DNA from: Bacteroidota bacterium
GTDB taxonomy: Bacteria > Bacteroidota > Bacteroidia > J057 > JADKCL01
Assembly (NCBI GenBank): GCA_016718825.1
Contig: JADKCL010000073.1
Span: forward strand, 1 to 64,000
Direction: 5' to 3'
DNA: 64,000 bases
In this document: piece by piece, positions 45,824 through 55,156 of the stretch
How positions within the stretch are numbered: position 1 is the first letter of the stretch
Layout: each line of letters starts with the position of its first letter
The notes under the pieces: generated by a model
What the model was told of the DNA's origin: nothing
The model's database searches: none
Seen by the model: only the letters and a program-made list of their open reading frames with translations
Made by a program: the position numbers and the translations under genes

Positions 45824-47164
45824 ATGAAGAAAATTGTCCAAGTCGTCTTGTTCTTGCTCTTGACTGCCTTTGTGACGAAGGCACAGACGGTTAGTCGATT
45901 TGATTTCGACGATCCTGCTTTTGACGAGCGCATTGCCACCGTTGGGCCAAATGCCGTTTCTTCAGGTGCGCAAGCCAATGCGCGCGCGACGGGAAATGGC
46001 ACACCTCAAGGATGTGCAGCCGGGGTAACACCACAATTTACCGGTGGATGTTTTACTCCTGGCGGTTGCCCCCAAGCCGTCAACATGGTCGTTCCTGGCG
46101 CGGTATTCAATGTAACAAGTCCCACAATGAGCATCGATTACCGTCGTCCAAGGCGCGAAATCGATGGTTGGTTTTGGCTGAAGGACCAGCTTGCGTTTGG
46201 CGTCCGATTTAGCAAAGTCACCGCCCGATATTCCCACGAAAATGGCGTAGGTGGTTGTGTCCCGCAAATCGAATTTGCAGCTTATCCTCCTGCGTGGAAT
46301 TGGCCGGTCAATGGCGGTTGGCTCTGGGGCGGAGCAGTTCCCTCCAATGGCGAACTGCCTGTAGATGGAGTCTGGAGAAATTACGCCTTTAGTTACAATG
46401 CCAGTACTGGCGTTGCCATGATCACTATTACCAGTGCATCTCCCGCCTTTACGCATACGGAACTGAATTTTGGTGTTGCAGGAATGAATTTCTGTGGCTG
46501 GTCTGCCGCTAACATGACAATGTTCAGTAACTGGGACAATTACGCTGCCGGTTTTGACCTCACTGCGTCCTTGGACAATGCTTCCTATGGACAAATGACT
46601 GTTTTGCCGGTTTTGATGGAGTACTTCAATGGCGAGCAAAACGGCCTTGGTGTTGATCTTCACTGGAAAACGGCATCCGAGCAACAAAATATGGGATTCA
46701 TCCTCTACCGCAGCACCGATGCTGACAATTGGGTCGAATTTGCACGTGTAGATGGCAATGCCACCACCGATGAGTCCAATACTTATTCAGTGCGTGATGT
46801 AACTCCCCATCGTGGGCTCAATTTTTACCGGATTGTGCAGGTCGACATGAACGGCGCCACCACGGGATATCCCGCGATCAAGGTCAACATGAACTACGCT
46901 GGCGAAAACATGTTGGCATTGTTTCCAAATCCCGTCACCGAAGGTTCATTGAAAGTGAAATTCGATAGCGAAATTGAAAACGCGCCACTGCAGGTGAAAG
47001 TCCTTGACTTGCGCGGACAGTTGGTGCATACGCAGGATTTCACCATGAAGAGCGGCATCAACGAATTGGATGTGGATGTCACCAATCTCGCGAACGGCAT
47101 GTACATTGCGCACGTAAGCAATGGGATGCACACCTACTCAGGGAAGTTCTCGGTCCTCCGATGA
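45824..47164 (+). CDS. T9SS-secreted protein of unknown function
   Basis: The ATG at 45824 gives a signal peptide (MKKIVQVVLFLLLTAFVTKA, Q next). Residues about 20-260 form a jelly-roll-like, Trp/Gly/Cys-containing domain (NGTPQGCAAGVTPQFTGGC, MSIDYRRPRREIDGWFWLKD, WPVNGGWLWGGAVPSNGELP). It continues with VDLHWKTASEQQNMGFILYR, the same pre-sorting module as in the previous gene, and a T9SS domain (LALFPNPVTEGSLKVKFDS, GMYIAHVSNGMHTYSGKFSV). It may be a lectin-like or cohesive surface protein. Confidence 0.75.
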   Translation: MKKIVQVVLFLLLTAFVTKAQTVSRFDFDDPAFDERIATVGPNAVSSGAQANARATGNGTPQGCAAGVTPQFTGGCFTPGGCPQAVNMVVPGAVFNVTSPTMSIDYRRPRREIDGWFWLKDQLAFGVRFSKVTARYSHENGVGGCVPQIEFAAYPPAWNWPVNGGWLWGGAVPSNGELPVDGVWRNYAFSYNASTGVAMITITSASPAFTHTELNFGVAGMNFCGWSAANMTMFSNWDNYAAGFDLTASLDNASYGQMTVLPVLMEYFNGEQNGLGVDLHWKTASEQQNMGFILYRSTDADNWVEFARVDGNATTDESNTYSVRDVTPHRGLNFYRIVQVDMNGATTGYPAIKVNMNYAGENMLALFPNPVTEGSLKVKFDSEIENAPLQVKVLDLRGQLVHTQDFTMKSGINELDVDVTNLANGMYIAHVSNGMHTYSGKFSVLR

Positions 47165-47173
47165 GCAGAATCT

Positions 47174-47992
47174 TTAGATCAGCGAAGCTAATTCGCAGAA
47201 TTTACTGAAAGCACGTTGGTGTTGTTTGCGTGAATTCAGCAAGCTTGTTGAGGCTTTGGTTGAATTGGAGAGCTTGACTTTTTGGGAATGCAATTTGATG
47301 TCCGATGGCTGTTTTCCAGAGGATTCCGATCTCGAAATTCTGAAAATGTAATTCCGTTCGCCCCATTGGGTGCGTTCGTTTACGATTTGCATTGTCCAGC
47401 CATTGTTTTCTGCCAATTGGGCAATGCGGTCGATCTTGCAATCCTCACTGAGCACCATCAAAATTTGCGAATTCGGATGCACAAATTCCCCCAAGTCCCG
47501 GAATAGCCGCTGGAAATACTCAAAGTCCTTGCCACAGAACCAGGCATGCTCCGCTTCATTGGCGGGTTCCTCGGGATAATACGGCGGATTGATGACCACA
47601 AAATCGTATTGTTTCTTTTCCAGCCCTACCAGCAAGTCTGCCTGTTGAACTTCGATTTGGACTTGATTGGCGAGGGCATTGGATGTTATCGTTTTGACCG
47701 CCAAGCTGCTGATATCCGTGGCCGTGACATTCGCTCCGCGTTTGGCTTGCACAATGGCGATCATTCCGCTTCCTGCGCCGAGTTCGAGCAAGGACTTTCC
47801 CTTGACATCCAACTGCGTCAGATGGGCCATCATGAATTTCGTACTGATGAACAATCCAGGATGGAAGACTCCCGGTGGGACCGTCAGACGTACGTCTCCA
47901 CTGCGTGCAACACGCGGTTTGCGCACGTACCAACGCCAAAGCGGCGGCATGATACGGTCCAAAACCGGTTTGACGAGTCGACGTAGCCGCAC
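47174..47992 (-). CDS. SAM-dependent methyltransferase with NPPY motif
   Basis: The 272-residue protein has the SAM-binding loop LLELGAGSGMIAI at residues 68-80, the acidic end of strand 2 at TDIS, and FVVINPPYYP at 131-140. NPPY marks enzymes that methylate amide or exocyclic amino nitrogens (HemK/PrmC, TrmN6 and relatives). The basic N-terminus (MRLRRLVKPVLDRI) and the C-terminal basic tail are unusual. One base separates its ATG from the stop of the radical SAM gene, so it is coupled to it. It is the last gene of the glycan operon; a small-molecule or sugar nitrogen may be its target, as inference. Confidence 0.75.
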   Translation of the reverse strand: MRLRRLVKPVLDRIMPPLWRWYVRKPRVARSGDVRLTVPPGVFHPGLFISTKFMMAHLTQLDVKGKSLLELGAGSGMIAIVQAKRGANVTATDISSLAVKTITSNALANQVQIEVQQADLLVGLEKKQYDFVVINPPYYPEEPANEAEHAWFCGKDFEYFQRLFRDLGEFVHPNSQILMVLSEDCKIDRIAQLAENNGWTMQIVNERTQWGERNYIFRISRSESSGKQPSDIKLHSQKVKLSNSTKASTSLLNSRKQHQRAFSKFCELASLI

Positions 47993-47993
47993 C

Positions 47994-49496
47994 TCAGAAG
48001 CCCTCGATTTCCGGCTGACGGTAGCGCAGCCAGAATTTTTGCAATACCTTCAACTCATAGGGCAAGGTGTATACGCCCGTGCGGTAGCGCGGACCTGCCA
48101 ACAGGTGCATCGTGCGGCGCTGAAAACGCGTGAGCTTGGTATCTGAATTGCTCGGATAACGCGCATGCAACACCGTTTCAAAGTTTTTGATCTTGTCCAC
48201 CATCGCCGCCGTCAACCAAGGTGTCAGCGGATTTTTGCGCAGGTCAAACTTTTCCCAAGCCGGCATCAACCAGTCTTCAAGGCGCTCCGGAAAGTCAAAA
48301 CCTGCTGCCTTGACCTGCTCATAGAGTTCTGAACCTTCGGTCGGCACGGGGCTGTAGACATAAATGATGATCTCCGCCTGCGGGTTGATTTCCTTGATCG
48401 TGCGAATGAAGGCAATGTCGTCGTCAATTTGCTTCATCACCAATTCCGGAGTTGCGGCGGGCATCCCAAGTACGAATGAATATTCGGGGACGATGTCGAG
48501 CCTGCCGAGGCGGGCAGCGAATTCCTTGATCTGGGCGGCGGTTTGGGTTCCACCTTTGTCCATTTGGGCCAGAATTTCGTCGTTGCCTGTTTCAGCGCCG
48601 AAGAAAATCATTTTGCAGCCGGAAGCGCGCATGAGCGCGAGGTCTTCGTCGCTGTATTTGTCCATGGTGTCAATGCGGCCTTCGCCCCACCAAACCATGC
48701 CTTCGTTCAGCATCAATTGCGCAAATTCGACGGTGCGTTTGCGGGAAGTGAAGAAGTTATTGTCATGAAACTCAATCGAATCCCCGCCAAACCGCTCCCG
48801 GAAACGGAGGATATCGTTGTAAATCCCCTTCGCAGAACGGCCCTTCCACTTGGCGTTGTAGATCGGAACAACGGCGCAAAATGAGCAGGTAAACGGGCAT
48901 CCGAAACTGGCATGGTAGGCAATCGTCTGATTCCCAAACCATGTCTTAGGCAGGTAGCCCTTCATGTCATACATCGTCCCCAGCTTTTCGTAAGGCAAGG
49001 GCGGCAAGGTGTCCATGTCGAGCAGCGCGCCCTTGTGGGTCTGAAATGGCATGCCGTCACGGAGATAAATCAGGTTGGGAATCAAGGAAGGCTCGCCGCC
49101 GGATTCAATGCAGCGCAGCAATTCGGGGAATGCGACGTCGCCCGGGCCATTGATCACAAAATCGACGTAACCCGATGCCAGAACGGAGGCATTTTGATTC
49201 GAAGCGAAGTAGCCACCCCAGATAATTTTGACCGATGGAAAAAGCCGCCGAATGTCCCGTGAGATCGGAATGGCCTGCCGCAATTGCGGTCCGGGCATCA
49301 CCGTGGAGCCAAAATAGCCGTATTCGCCAGTTTCCAGCAGCGCTTTGATTTTGGGCCAAGGATCGACCTCGCGGTTGCCGTCCACGATTACCCATTCCCG
49401 CTCCGCATCGATGGAAGCAGCGACCTGCAACACCGAATTGGGTATCCGATGCTTGGAATTGGCAGAACGCGGGTTGAAGAGGATGACTTTACTCAC
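47994..49496 (-). CDS. B12-binding-type radical SAM enzyme
   Basis: The 500-residue protein has an N-terminal Rossmann-like domain (MSKVILFNPRSANSKHRIPN; VIVDGNRE; VKIIWGGYFASN; YVDFVINGPGD) typical of cobalamin-binding radical SAM enzymes such as BchE. The base-off D-x-H-x-x-G motif is not apparent. The radical SAM core has CPFTCSFC with Cys 200, 204 and 207 for the 4Fe-4S cluster, followed by SIEFHDNNFF, MIFFGAETGN and PEYSFVLGMP. These enzymes methylate or rearrange unreactive carbons. It is the fifth gene of the operon, 30 bases after the second radical SAM gene. The substrate is unknown; a lipid or glycan precursor is likely by context. Confidence 0.8.
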   Translation of the reverse strand: MSKVILFNPRSANSKHRIPNSVLQVAASIDAEREWVIVDGNREVDPWPKIKALLETGEYGYFGSTVMPGPQLRQAIPISRDIRRLFPSVKIIWGGYFASNQNASVLASGYVDFVINGPGDVAFPELLRCIESGGEPSLIPNLIYLRDGMPFQTHKGALLDMDTLPPLPYEKLGTMYDMKGYLPKTWFGNQTIAYHASFGCPFTCSFCAVVPIYNAKWKGRSAKGIYNDILRFRERFGGDSIEFHDNNFFTSRKRTVEFAQLMLNEGMVWWGEGRIDTMDKYSDEDLALMRASGCKMIFFGAETGNDEILAQMDKGGTQTAAQIKEFAARLGRLDIVPEYSFVLGMPAATPELVMKQIDDDIAFIRTIKEINPQAEIIIYVYSPVPTEGSELYEQVKAAGFDFPERLEDWLMPAWEKFDLRKNPLTPWLTAAMVDKIKNFETVLHARYPSNSDTKLTRFQRRTMHLLAGPRYRTGVYTLPYELKVLQKFWLRYRQPEIEGF

Positions 49497-49526
49497 GGTA
49501 CAAAAGAAAAGCGAAAAGCGGGCAAA

Positions 49527-50609
49527 TCAAAACGCCGAACAACATCTCGCGCAGGCAGGAAGCAATCCTCCAGCCGTCATCAAGTCCTTTCGGAAGGTCC
49601 CGAAAGCAGCGGAATTCCAGATTTCGGCAAGGTTTTCAGTGTACAGATTGCCGACAGTATGTTGATAGCAGCGCCCGTGGGCAGGAATCACGGTGCCGTC
49701 ACTTTTGATCATCATCATTTGAAAAGCATCGTTGCAGATCTTCCCGATGATCTCGCCAGGCTTGCTGTAATAATGTTCCATCGCGGCAAAATCCTTGAAA
49801 TTCGGGGAGAATGAAACGGGAAATGACTTGTCCATGGCCTTGATGCCATTGATTTCCTCCCACAACAGCGGCAAATCCATTTTGGAGATGTCGATCAACT
49901 CCATGTTGCTCGCGGTAGCGGGATATTTTCCCGCATACACCGCATTGTGACGATCGGCGACATCGTTCGGGACGAAATTGGTGTGCATAAAGCCCATCGC
50001 GGCCAAGGGCATGCCCTTGAAATAGCCCATAAACTCACGCAATCGCCCAATGTTCCATTCGGTAATGGTGCAGTAAATGGAGATTTTGGGCTTTCGTCCA
50101 GGCAAAGCGAAGACCTTTTCCATTCCTTCGACGGCCCATTCAAACGACTTTTTGTTGCCGCGAATTTCATTGTGCACATCGGCAGGGCCATCCAGCGAAA
50201 TGAAAATGTCATCCAGGCCCGCTTCCGCGAGTTCCGCTGCCAAGTTTCTGAGCTTGAGCGCGTTGGTGGTGATCGACGTATAGAGTCCCAACCGGTCTGC
50301 AACGGCCAAGGATTCCACGAGATGCGGATAAATGATGGGTTCAGTAAAGGCGTAGCCGATTTTGGTGCCGGGAAAATGCAAGGCCGTTTGCTGGAAAATG
50401 CGTTCTGCGAGTTCCATGGGCATGTTGATCGGCTTTGCACCCATGAGATTCGCGTAAAAATTGCTGCCCTCATAGCCCACACCAACATCACACATCTTGC
50501 AGCTCATGTTGCAGATGTTGTTCACGCCCAACACAATCCATTTGGGCCCGAAAGCAAGTTTCTGCGGCCGAAGGTGGATATTGAGTTTCCTGAATGTCTT
50601 TTTGACCAT
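49527..50609 (-). CDS. Radical SAM enzyme with C-terminal cysteine (SPASM/twitch-like) cluster
   Basis: The ATG at 50609 gives 360 residues; the long frame upstream overlaps the flippase and is not used. The radical SAM motif is CNMSCKMC with Cys 33, 37 and 40. GYAFTEPIIYPHL, SITTNALKL, DIFISLDGPADVHNEIRGNK are standard barrel strands. The C-terminus carries further cysteines (GRCYQHTVGNLYTENLAEIW and PACARCCSAF), suggesting an auxiliary Fe-S cluster as in SPASM/twitch proteins, which modify peptides or aminoglycosides and sugars. It lies 11 bases after the flippase. It may act on an undecaprenyl-linked sugar or on a peptide, as inference. Confidence 0.8.
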   Translation of the reverse strand: MVKKTFRKLNIHLRPQKLAFGPKWIVLGVNNICNMSCKMCDVGVGYEGSNFYANLMGAKPINMPMELAERIFQQTALHFPGTKIGYAFTEPIIYPHLVESLAVADRLGLYTSITTNALKLRNLAAELAEAGLDDIFISLDGPADVHNEIRGNKKSFEWAVEGMEKVFALPGRKPKISIYCTITEWNIGRLREFMGYFKGMPLAAMGFMHTNFVPNDVADRHNAVYAGKYPATASNMELIDISKMDLPLLWEEINGIKAMDKSFPVSFSPNFKDFAAMEHYYSKPGEIIGKICNDAFQMMMIKSDGTVIPAHGRCYQHTVGNLYTENLAEIWNSAAFGTFRKDLMTAGGLLPACARCCSAF

Positions 50610-50620
50610 CCGATGAAAAG

Positions 50621-51802
50621 TTATCGTTGCTTCCCGTAACGCTGCACAAAAGCTACAACCAAAGCGATCAACAGCATTTGCCCGGCAACGCCGGCAACCA
50701 TGGCCCCAAAGATACCCCAACGCGGAATCAACAAAATGCTGAAACCAAAATTGAGCAAAATGGCGGCGCCATTGGCCATCAAAACCTGCTGTTGGCATTG
50801 CCGTTTGTAAAGGTACAAAACCAAAGGCGCCATGAAATACACCACCACTATATAAGGTATGGCCAAGCCGAACATTTCCAGCGGCATCGGAATTTGATAC
50901 CAATAAGTGAGCAGCAGCCAAACAACCGGCAATCCTGCTGCGGCGGCCAACATTCCCCAAAGTCCCATGCGGAAGGCCAGTTTCCAAATCGATCGAAGCG
51001 GAAGGCGGTACACAAATTTCATCAGCGGCAGGAGAATGAAGGCTGAAAAACTCTGCAAATAGATCAGCAATCCGGTCCAAACTTGGTAATGGCCGATTTC
51101 GGCCTTCGAAATTGCTTTTCCAGGCCCCGCATTCGCCAACAAACAATACAAATCCAGCCGCATGATCAGCAACCCTGCAAATCCGAGCAAAAAAAACGGC
51201 AATGCCAACTGAAAATACCCAAATCGAATCTTGGGAACAGCACCCAGAAGAAATTCACCACCATATCGAAGCAAAAAAGGCAGCAAACGGACGGATTGTG
51301 CCAACATCGAACCCATGATCAAGGATTCAACCGTCGACTTTTCAGCATCCACGTAGATCCAACCCAACAAAAACAGGCTCGATGCCAATTCTGTGAGGGC
51401 TCCGAAGGCAAATTCCCTCCGGAATGTGAGCACGACATCAAAGGATTGGCGCAAAAATCCAAAAAATAGCCAGAGCAACAGCAAAACAGCTGTCTGCGAT
51501 GGATACGTCAGCAAAAAAACGGGCATTGCCATGAAAAGCATGACGCCGCGGCTGAATAAAACTTGGCGCCAAACCTCAACAGGATTGTCCTTTTCGACTG
51601 AAAATACCCGCATCAAATAGTCGCGGTTTCCCCAAGCCATGACATGCAGCCCGAGCCCGATCAACAATTGAATAGCTACAAATTCGCCCCAAATGCCATC
51701 GCCGGCAAGGCGAAGGATAAGCCAAGCTGCCACCAAGTTGGTGAGCGTCGGCAACATGTTCAGCGCCGCGCTCCAGCCGACATTCAGCAGCCGTTTAAGC
51801 AT
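50621..51802 (-). CDS. Polysaccharide flippase-like (Wzx/MOP superfamily) membrane protein
   Basis: The ATG at 51802 gives 393 residues with about 11-12 membrane helices: NVGWSAALNMLPTLTNLVAA at the start, IWGEFVAIQLLIGLGLH, a central LALPFFLLGFAGLLIMRLDL and a GIFGAMVAGVAGQMLLIAL end. The G-x-G/W-E-F and MRLDxYCL patterns occur in Wzx and related O-antigen exporters that flip lipid-linked oligosaccharides across the inner membrane. Its start overlaps the stop of the GT4 gene by eight bases. It gives the operon its glycan-export identity. Confidence 0.75.
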   Translation of the reverse strand: MLKRLLNVGWSAALNMLPTLTNLVAAWLILRLAGDGIWGEFVAIQLLIGLGLHVMAWGNRDYLMRVFSVEKDNPVEVWRQVLFSRGVMLFMAMPVFLLTYPSQTAVLLLLWLFFGFLRQSFDVVLTFRREFAFGALTELASSLFLLGWIYVDAEKSTVESLIMGSMLAQSVRLLPFLLRYGGEFLLGAVPKIRFGYFQLALPFFLLGFAGLLIMRLDLYCLLANAGPGKAISKAEIGHYQVWTGLLIYLQSFSAFILLPLMKFVYRLPLRSIWKLAFRMGLWGMLAAAAGLPVVWLLLTYWYQIPMPLEMFGLAIPYIVVVYFMAPLVLYLYKRQCQQQVLMANGAAILLNFGFSILLIPRWGIFGAMVAGVAGQMLLIALVVAFVQRYGKQR

Positions 51803-52871
51803 CGATTCCGTAGCATTGAAGGTGATCGGCGACCATTTTAGCCATCGGAAACGGGACGCGGGGTTGTGCATCCACGGGATGTTTCAAAAAATTCAACGTT
51901 GCCTCATACAAGACAAAGGTCGCATCCGACACGGCCGACTTGTCGGCAGCGACGCTCGCGGGCAGGCTCGCGCCCACGCCTACGGCTGACGTGACCACGT
52001 GCGCGCCGCGCCCGAGTGCCTCCAAAAGCACCAAGCCCGTCCCTTCCATGGCACTTGCATGCAGGAAAACCTTGGCTTGACTCATTTTGGCCAATACCGC
52101 CGCACGCGGCAATTCTCCCAGAAATTGAACCTTGTCTTGAATGCCCAACGCAGCCGCCAAGCGCTCCATTTTGGCGCGTTCGGGACCTGAACCGATGACT
52201 TCAACGTGGATATTCGGATGTAACTCACTGACCATCTTCACGATCCGCAAAATCCTTTCGTAACGCTTCACAGGGATCAAACTTCCCACTACAAGCACAT
52301 CGATGGGGCGATCGGCATTGTTTGTGCGGTCAATGTCGGCCTCAGCGACCGCAAAGGGAATCATCGCATCCGCCTCCCGGCCAATTGCCTTTTTGACCAG
52401 TTCCGCATTGAATTCACTGATGGCGATGACCTTCATTTTGTCGAAGGGCAGCCGTTTCAACTGCCGGTTTTTGGTTCCGACATCCTGCCCCATTGCTGAA
52501 GCAAAATGTTGAATTCCGAGCTTGGAAGCCACTTTACTTGCGACTTGCGTTGCTTCCGTGAGCCAGAAACTGTGCATCACGTCGATCGGTTGCACGTTGT
52601 GCAAGGATTGAATCGCCTTCGCGGTCCGCTTCCAAACCCAAGGTTTGGAAAGCCTTCTGTTTTTGCCGCCGATCGCCTGCACGGTGATCCCCTCCCACGT
52701 GTAACTGCCCTTTTGGTAAGGATATTGCATCGCGACGATGGAAATCCGCCAATCAGGTCGCGCAGACTTCAATGCGCGGAAATAGTCCTGCAGGTAAGGC
52801 GTGCAGACGCTGTCGGATTCGCTTTTCGCGAATCCTGGGGTGACAAAAACGATGTGTTTAGTCGATGACAT
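51795..52871 (-). CDS. Family 4 glycosyltransferase
   Basis: The 358-residue GT-B fold enzyme begins HIVFVTPGFAKSESDSVCTP and has the second Rossmann half with VLVVGSLIPVKRYERILRIV, HVEVIGSGPERAKMERLAAA, DKVQFLGELPRAAVLAKMSQ and FLHASAMEGTGLVLLEALGR. The E-x7-E element (EGTGLVLLE) and the G-S-L-I-P-V-K-R-Y donor-site loop are GT4 hallmarks. It adds a sugar, donor unknown, to a lipid- or protein-linked acceptor in the cytoplasm. Overlaps on both sides (14 bases upstream, 8 downstream) place it firmly in the operon. Confidence 0.85.
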   Translation of the reverse strand: MSSTKHIVFVTPGFAKSESDSVCTPYLQDYFRALKSARPDWRISIVAMQYPYQKGSYTWEGITVQAIGGKNRRLSKPWVWKRTAKAIQSLHNVQPIDVMHSFWLTEATQVASKVASKLGIQHFASAMGQDVGTKNRQLKRLPFDKMKVIAISEFNAELVKKAIGREADAMIPFAVAEADIDRTNNADRPIDVLVVGSLIPVKRYERILRIVKMVSELHPNIHVEVIGSGPERAKMERLAAALGIQDKVQFLGELPRAAVLAKMSQAKVFLHASAMEGTGLVLLEALGRGAHVVTSAVGVGASLPASVAADKSAVSDATFVLYEATLNFLKHPVDAQPRVPFPMAKMVADHLQCYGIDA

Positions 52872-54312
52872 ACAGTTTCCAGCCCTCCTTCCACTCTTGT
52901 TGAACGCGCAACGTATGGTTTTGCCCGAGCATTTCCCAATTTTTCATCGGCCACATCCCTTTAAACTGCCCTTCGAAGGCCTTGAGGTTAAAAAGGACCA
53001 AATCACCCTTTTGCGGCGGCTCGAGTGGCCCGTACCACATATTTACTTCCTGAAGCGGTACATTGCGGGCTTTGAGCATGGCTTCAAAACTCAATTCGTA
53101 GAGGCGCTGACCTTGGTTGGGAATGGCTTTCAAATCAGCGGCAATCATTTTTTCATTGGCACTGACGGCGAATGGCAATTTGCTCGACCACAAACAGAGC
53201 CCGACTTGGACGGTCAAAATCCCCAAAAAGGCAATTTGCTGCATTCGACGGGATGGAAACAGGCGCTGAAAGCCAAAATCCCAACTTGTAGCCAACAAAA
53301 TCGCCACAAAAGGCAGAATGGGCAACAGAAACCGCGGGTTCTGGAATGGAATTCCGGCCAAAAAGAGGACATTGACCACGATTGCGCCACATGCAATCCA
53401 AAACATGGGTTGTACACTGGCATTTCTTCGAAAAAACCACCCCAATACACCCAGCAACCCCAGTCCAAGATAACGAGGATGCCAGAAAATACCCAACACT
53501 GCAGCCAAATTGAAGATCGGGTACACATTGTGCCCATCTTTTTGGACAAAATCCCGTCCGAAATAGTTGGTAGGCGTCCATTGAATAAAATGCTGATGCT
53601 GAAACGGCTGCGAAAGACCTTCTCCCGCGGCCTCGGGCAACAACAATTGCGGCAGCGCCGCCACCATCATCACGGGTAGAAACAAAGACAATCCCGACAA
53701 ATCCCTTCGCCGAATTGCCGACCAAAGCCAGCTGAGGACGGGAAAGAACAAGGCGAGTGCCACGGGATAACGCAGCAGAATGGCAGCACCGGCAAGCAGG
53801 GCTGCACCGAGCAATTTGAGCGGCTTGCCGCTTTCTTGATACTGCATTCCCAGCCAAAGCGCAGCCGTCATCACGCCCAACGCAGGTGCATCCGCCATGA
53901 CAGACAAGCTGTTACGCACCAACAATGGCGACAATCCGACAAAGGAGAAGGTCAAGGCGGGAACCCATCGGGCCTCCGGAAGCGACCGTTGCAAAATTTT
54001 GATCAACATCGCCAAGGTCAATGCAGCTCCCGCCATCGACAGGAATTGCATCCAGCACCGCGGATCGCCCCAAGGCCAAAGTGCTCCCAAAAAGGCATAC
54101 AAGCGCGGCCATTGATAGCTGCCCAACGGCGTTCCGCTTCGCCAAAACTCCTGAATATCAATGGCATAATTCAGGTGCGCGTACGCATCCTGTCCGTAGA
54201 GGCCATCGTAGCCCGCCACCGTGGTCAGCAAAGCCAAACCTCCCAAGAGCAATCCGGCCCAAAACCAGGGCATTGCATCTACGCGAGAAATTGGCTTCCA
54301 ACACATACGCAT
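52858..54312 (-). CDS. Polytopic GT39/ArnT-like glycosyltransferase
   Basis: From the ATG at 54312, directly after GGGGG, the protein has about 10-12 helices. DGLYGQDAYAHLNYAIDIQE near residue 45 provides the first-loop acidic site expected of GT-C enzymes (PMT/ArnT-like), which take sugar from a polyprenyl carrier. Further matches are SLSVMADAPALGVMTAALWL and AGIPFQNPRFLLPILPFVAI. The C-terminal 90 residues are a soluble periplasmic domain. The frame continues upstream to a GTG at 54339. It heads the minus-strand operon and overlaps the GT4 gene by 14 bases. Its acceptor (lipid A, protein or O-antigen) is unknown. Confidence 0.7.
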   Translation of the reverse strand: MRMCWKPISRVDAMPWFWAGLLLGGLALLTTVAGYDGLYGQDAYAHLNYAIDIQEFWRSGTPLGSYQWPRLYAFLGALWPWGDPRCWMQFLSMAGAALTLAMLIKILQRSLPEARWVPALTFSFVGLSPLLVRNSLSVMADAPALGVMTAALWLGMQYQESGKPLKLLGAALLAGAAILLRYPVALALFFPVLSWLWSAIRRRDLSGLSLFLPVMMVAALPQLLLPEAAGEGLSQPFQHQHFIQWTPTNYFGRDFVQKDGHNVYPIFNLAAVLGIFWHPRYLGLGLLGVLGWFFRRNASVQPMFWIACGAIVVNVLFLAGIPFQNPRFLLPILPFVAILLATSWDFGFQRLFPSRRMQQIAFLGILTVQVGLCLWSSKLPFAVSANEKMIAADLKAIPNQGQRLYELSFEAMLKARNVPLQEVNMWYGPLEPPQKGDLVLFNLKAFEGQFKGMWPMKNWEMLGQNHTLRVQQEWKEGWKLYVID

Positions 54313-54508
54313 CCCCCAAATTAATGCGGAAAAGCGCACGGAACGAAATCCAATCCTGCAACGATTGTCAAATGGCTTGATTCAGGCCTCATTTTGTCCA
54401 CGGGTGGCAAATCCCGTGCATTTGAGTGTGATGCACGCGAGAAATTGGCCCAGATTTTGCAACCGCGGTCTCAATTCATAAATTCGCATCTCATTTCCAA
54501 TTCTACAC

Positions 54509-55156
54509 ATGAAAAAGACGATTTTCCTCGCCCTTTTTGCCTTGGTTTCTTGGACCTTTGGCATGTCACAGACCGCCAAAATGGAAGTCTTTGAGCTGAA
54601 TGCCGCTTCTGACGTCGTCGTCACAGGTAAGATCAAGATGCTCGAAACGACAACGTTCACCTTCGAAATCGACCAAGTGCTCGCCGGTAGCTACAGCAAC
54701 CCGACCATCGTCGTCAAGAAATTCAAGAACACCAAAACCGCCAAACGCTGGGGAAAATATGTACTTTCCGAGGGCATGTTGCTCTGGCTCAAAAGCGATG
54801 GCACCAACTACAGCATCGTCGGCGAGAATGGTGAAGGCGAAAAAATGTGGTTTGGCGGCGACGTCTACCTCGACAGCCGTGGTGGTGCCATGAAGAATAC
54901 ATTCGGCAACCACGCCCCCTACCCCGGTTCGGCGATCTATGCGGAAAAAGTAAAAGCCGACGAATTTTTGGCTGCGGTCAAGGATACCAAGGATTGTTTC
55001 AGCTTGGACATCGAGGAGAAGAAAAGCCCCGAAGGCGACGTGACTTTCAAGCGATTTGCCGTCAAGAAGCTGGAAGACAAGCAATACGACGAACTTCGCG
55101 GCCGCAGCTGGATGCACGACAACATCATCGCCAACGGCGAAAAGCACATTCGCTAA
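54509..55156 (+). CDS. Exported protein of unknown function
   Basis: A signal peptide (MKKTIFLALFALVSWTFGMS, Q next) precedes 195 residues. The first half is a beta-sandwich (FELNAASDVVVTGKIKMLET, FTFEIDQVLAGSYSNPTIVV and VLSEGMLLWLKSDGTNYSIV) resembling a small OB- or CarbopepD-like module. The second half is charged and lysine-rich (KVKADEFLAAVKDTKDCFSL). No family is named. It converges on the cupin gene, overlapping by four bases at the 3' ends. Confidence 0.65.
   Translation: MKKTIFLALFALVSWTFGMSQTAKMEVFELNAASDVVVTGKIKMLETTTFTFEIDQVLAGSYSNPTIVVKKFKNTKTAKRWGKYVLSEGMLLWLKSDGTNYSIVGENGEGEKMWFGGDVYLDSRGGAMKNTFGNHAPYPGSAIYAEKVKADEFLAAVKDTKDCFSLDIEEKKSPEGDVTFKRFAVKKLEDKQYDELRGRSWMHDNIIANGEKHIR

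Noticed and set aside
49527..51146. 539-residue version of the SPASM-like radical SAM protein
   Set aside because: The first 179 codons overlap the flippase in another frame and have no native features; the ATG at 50609 is the real start.
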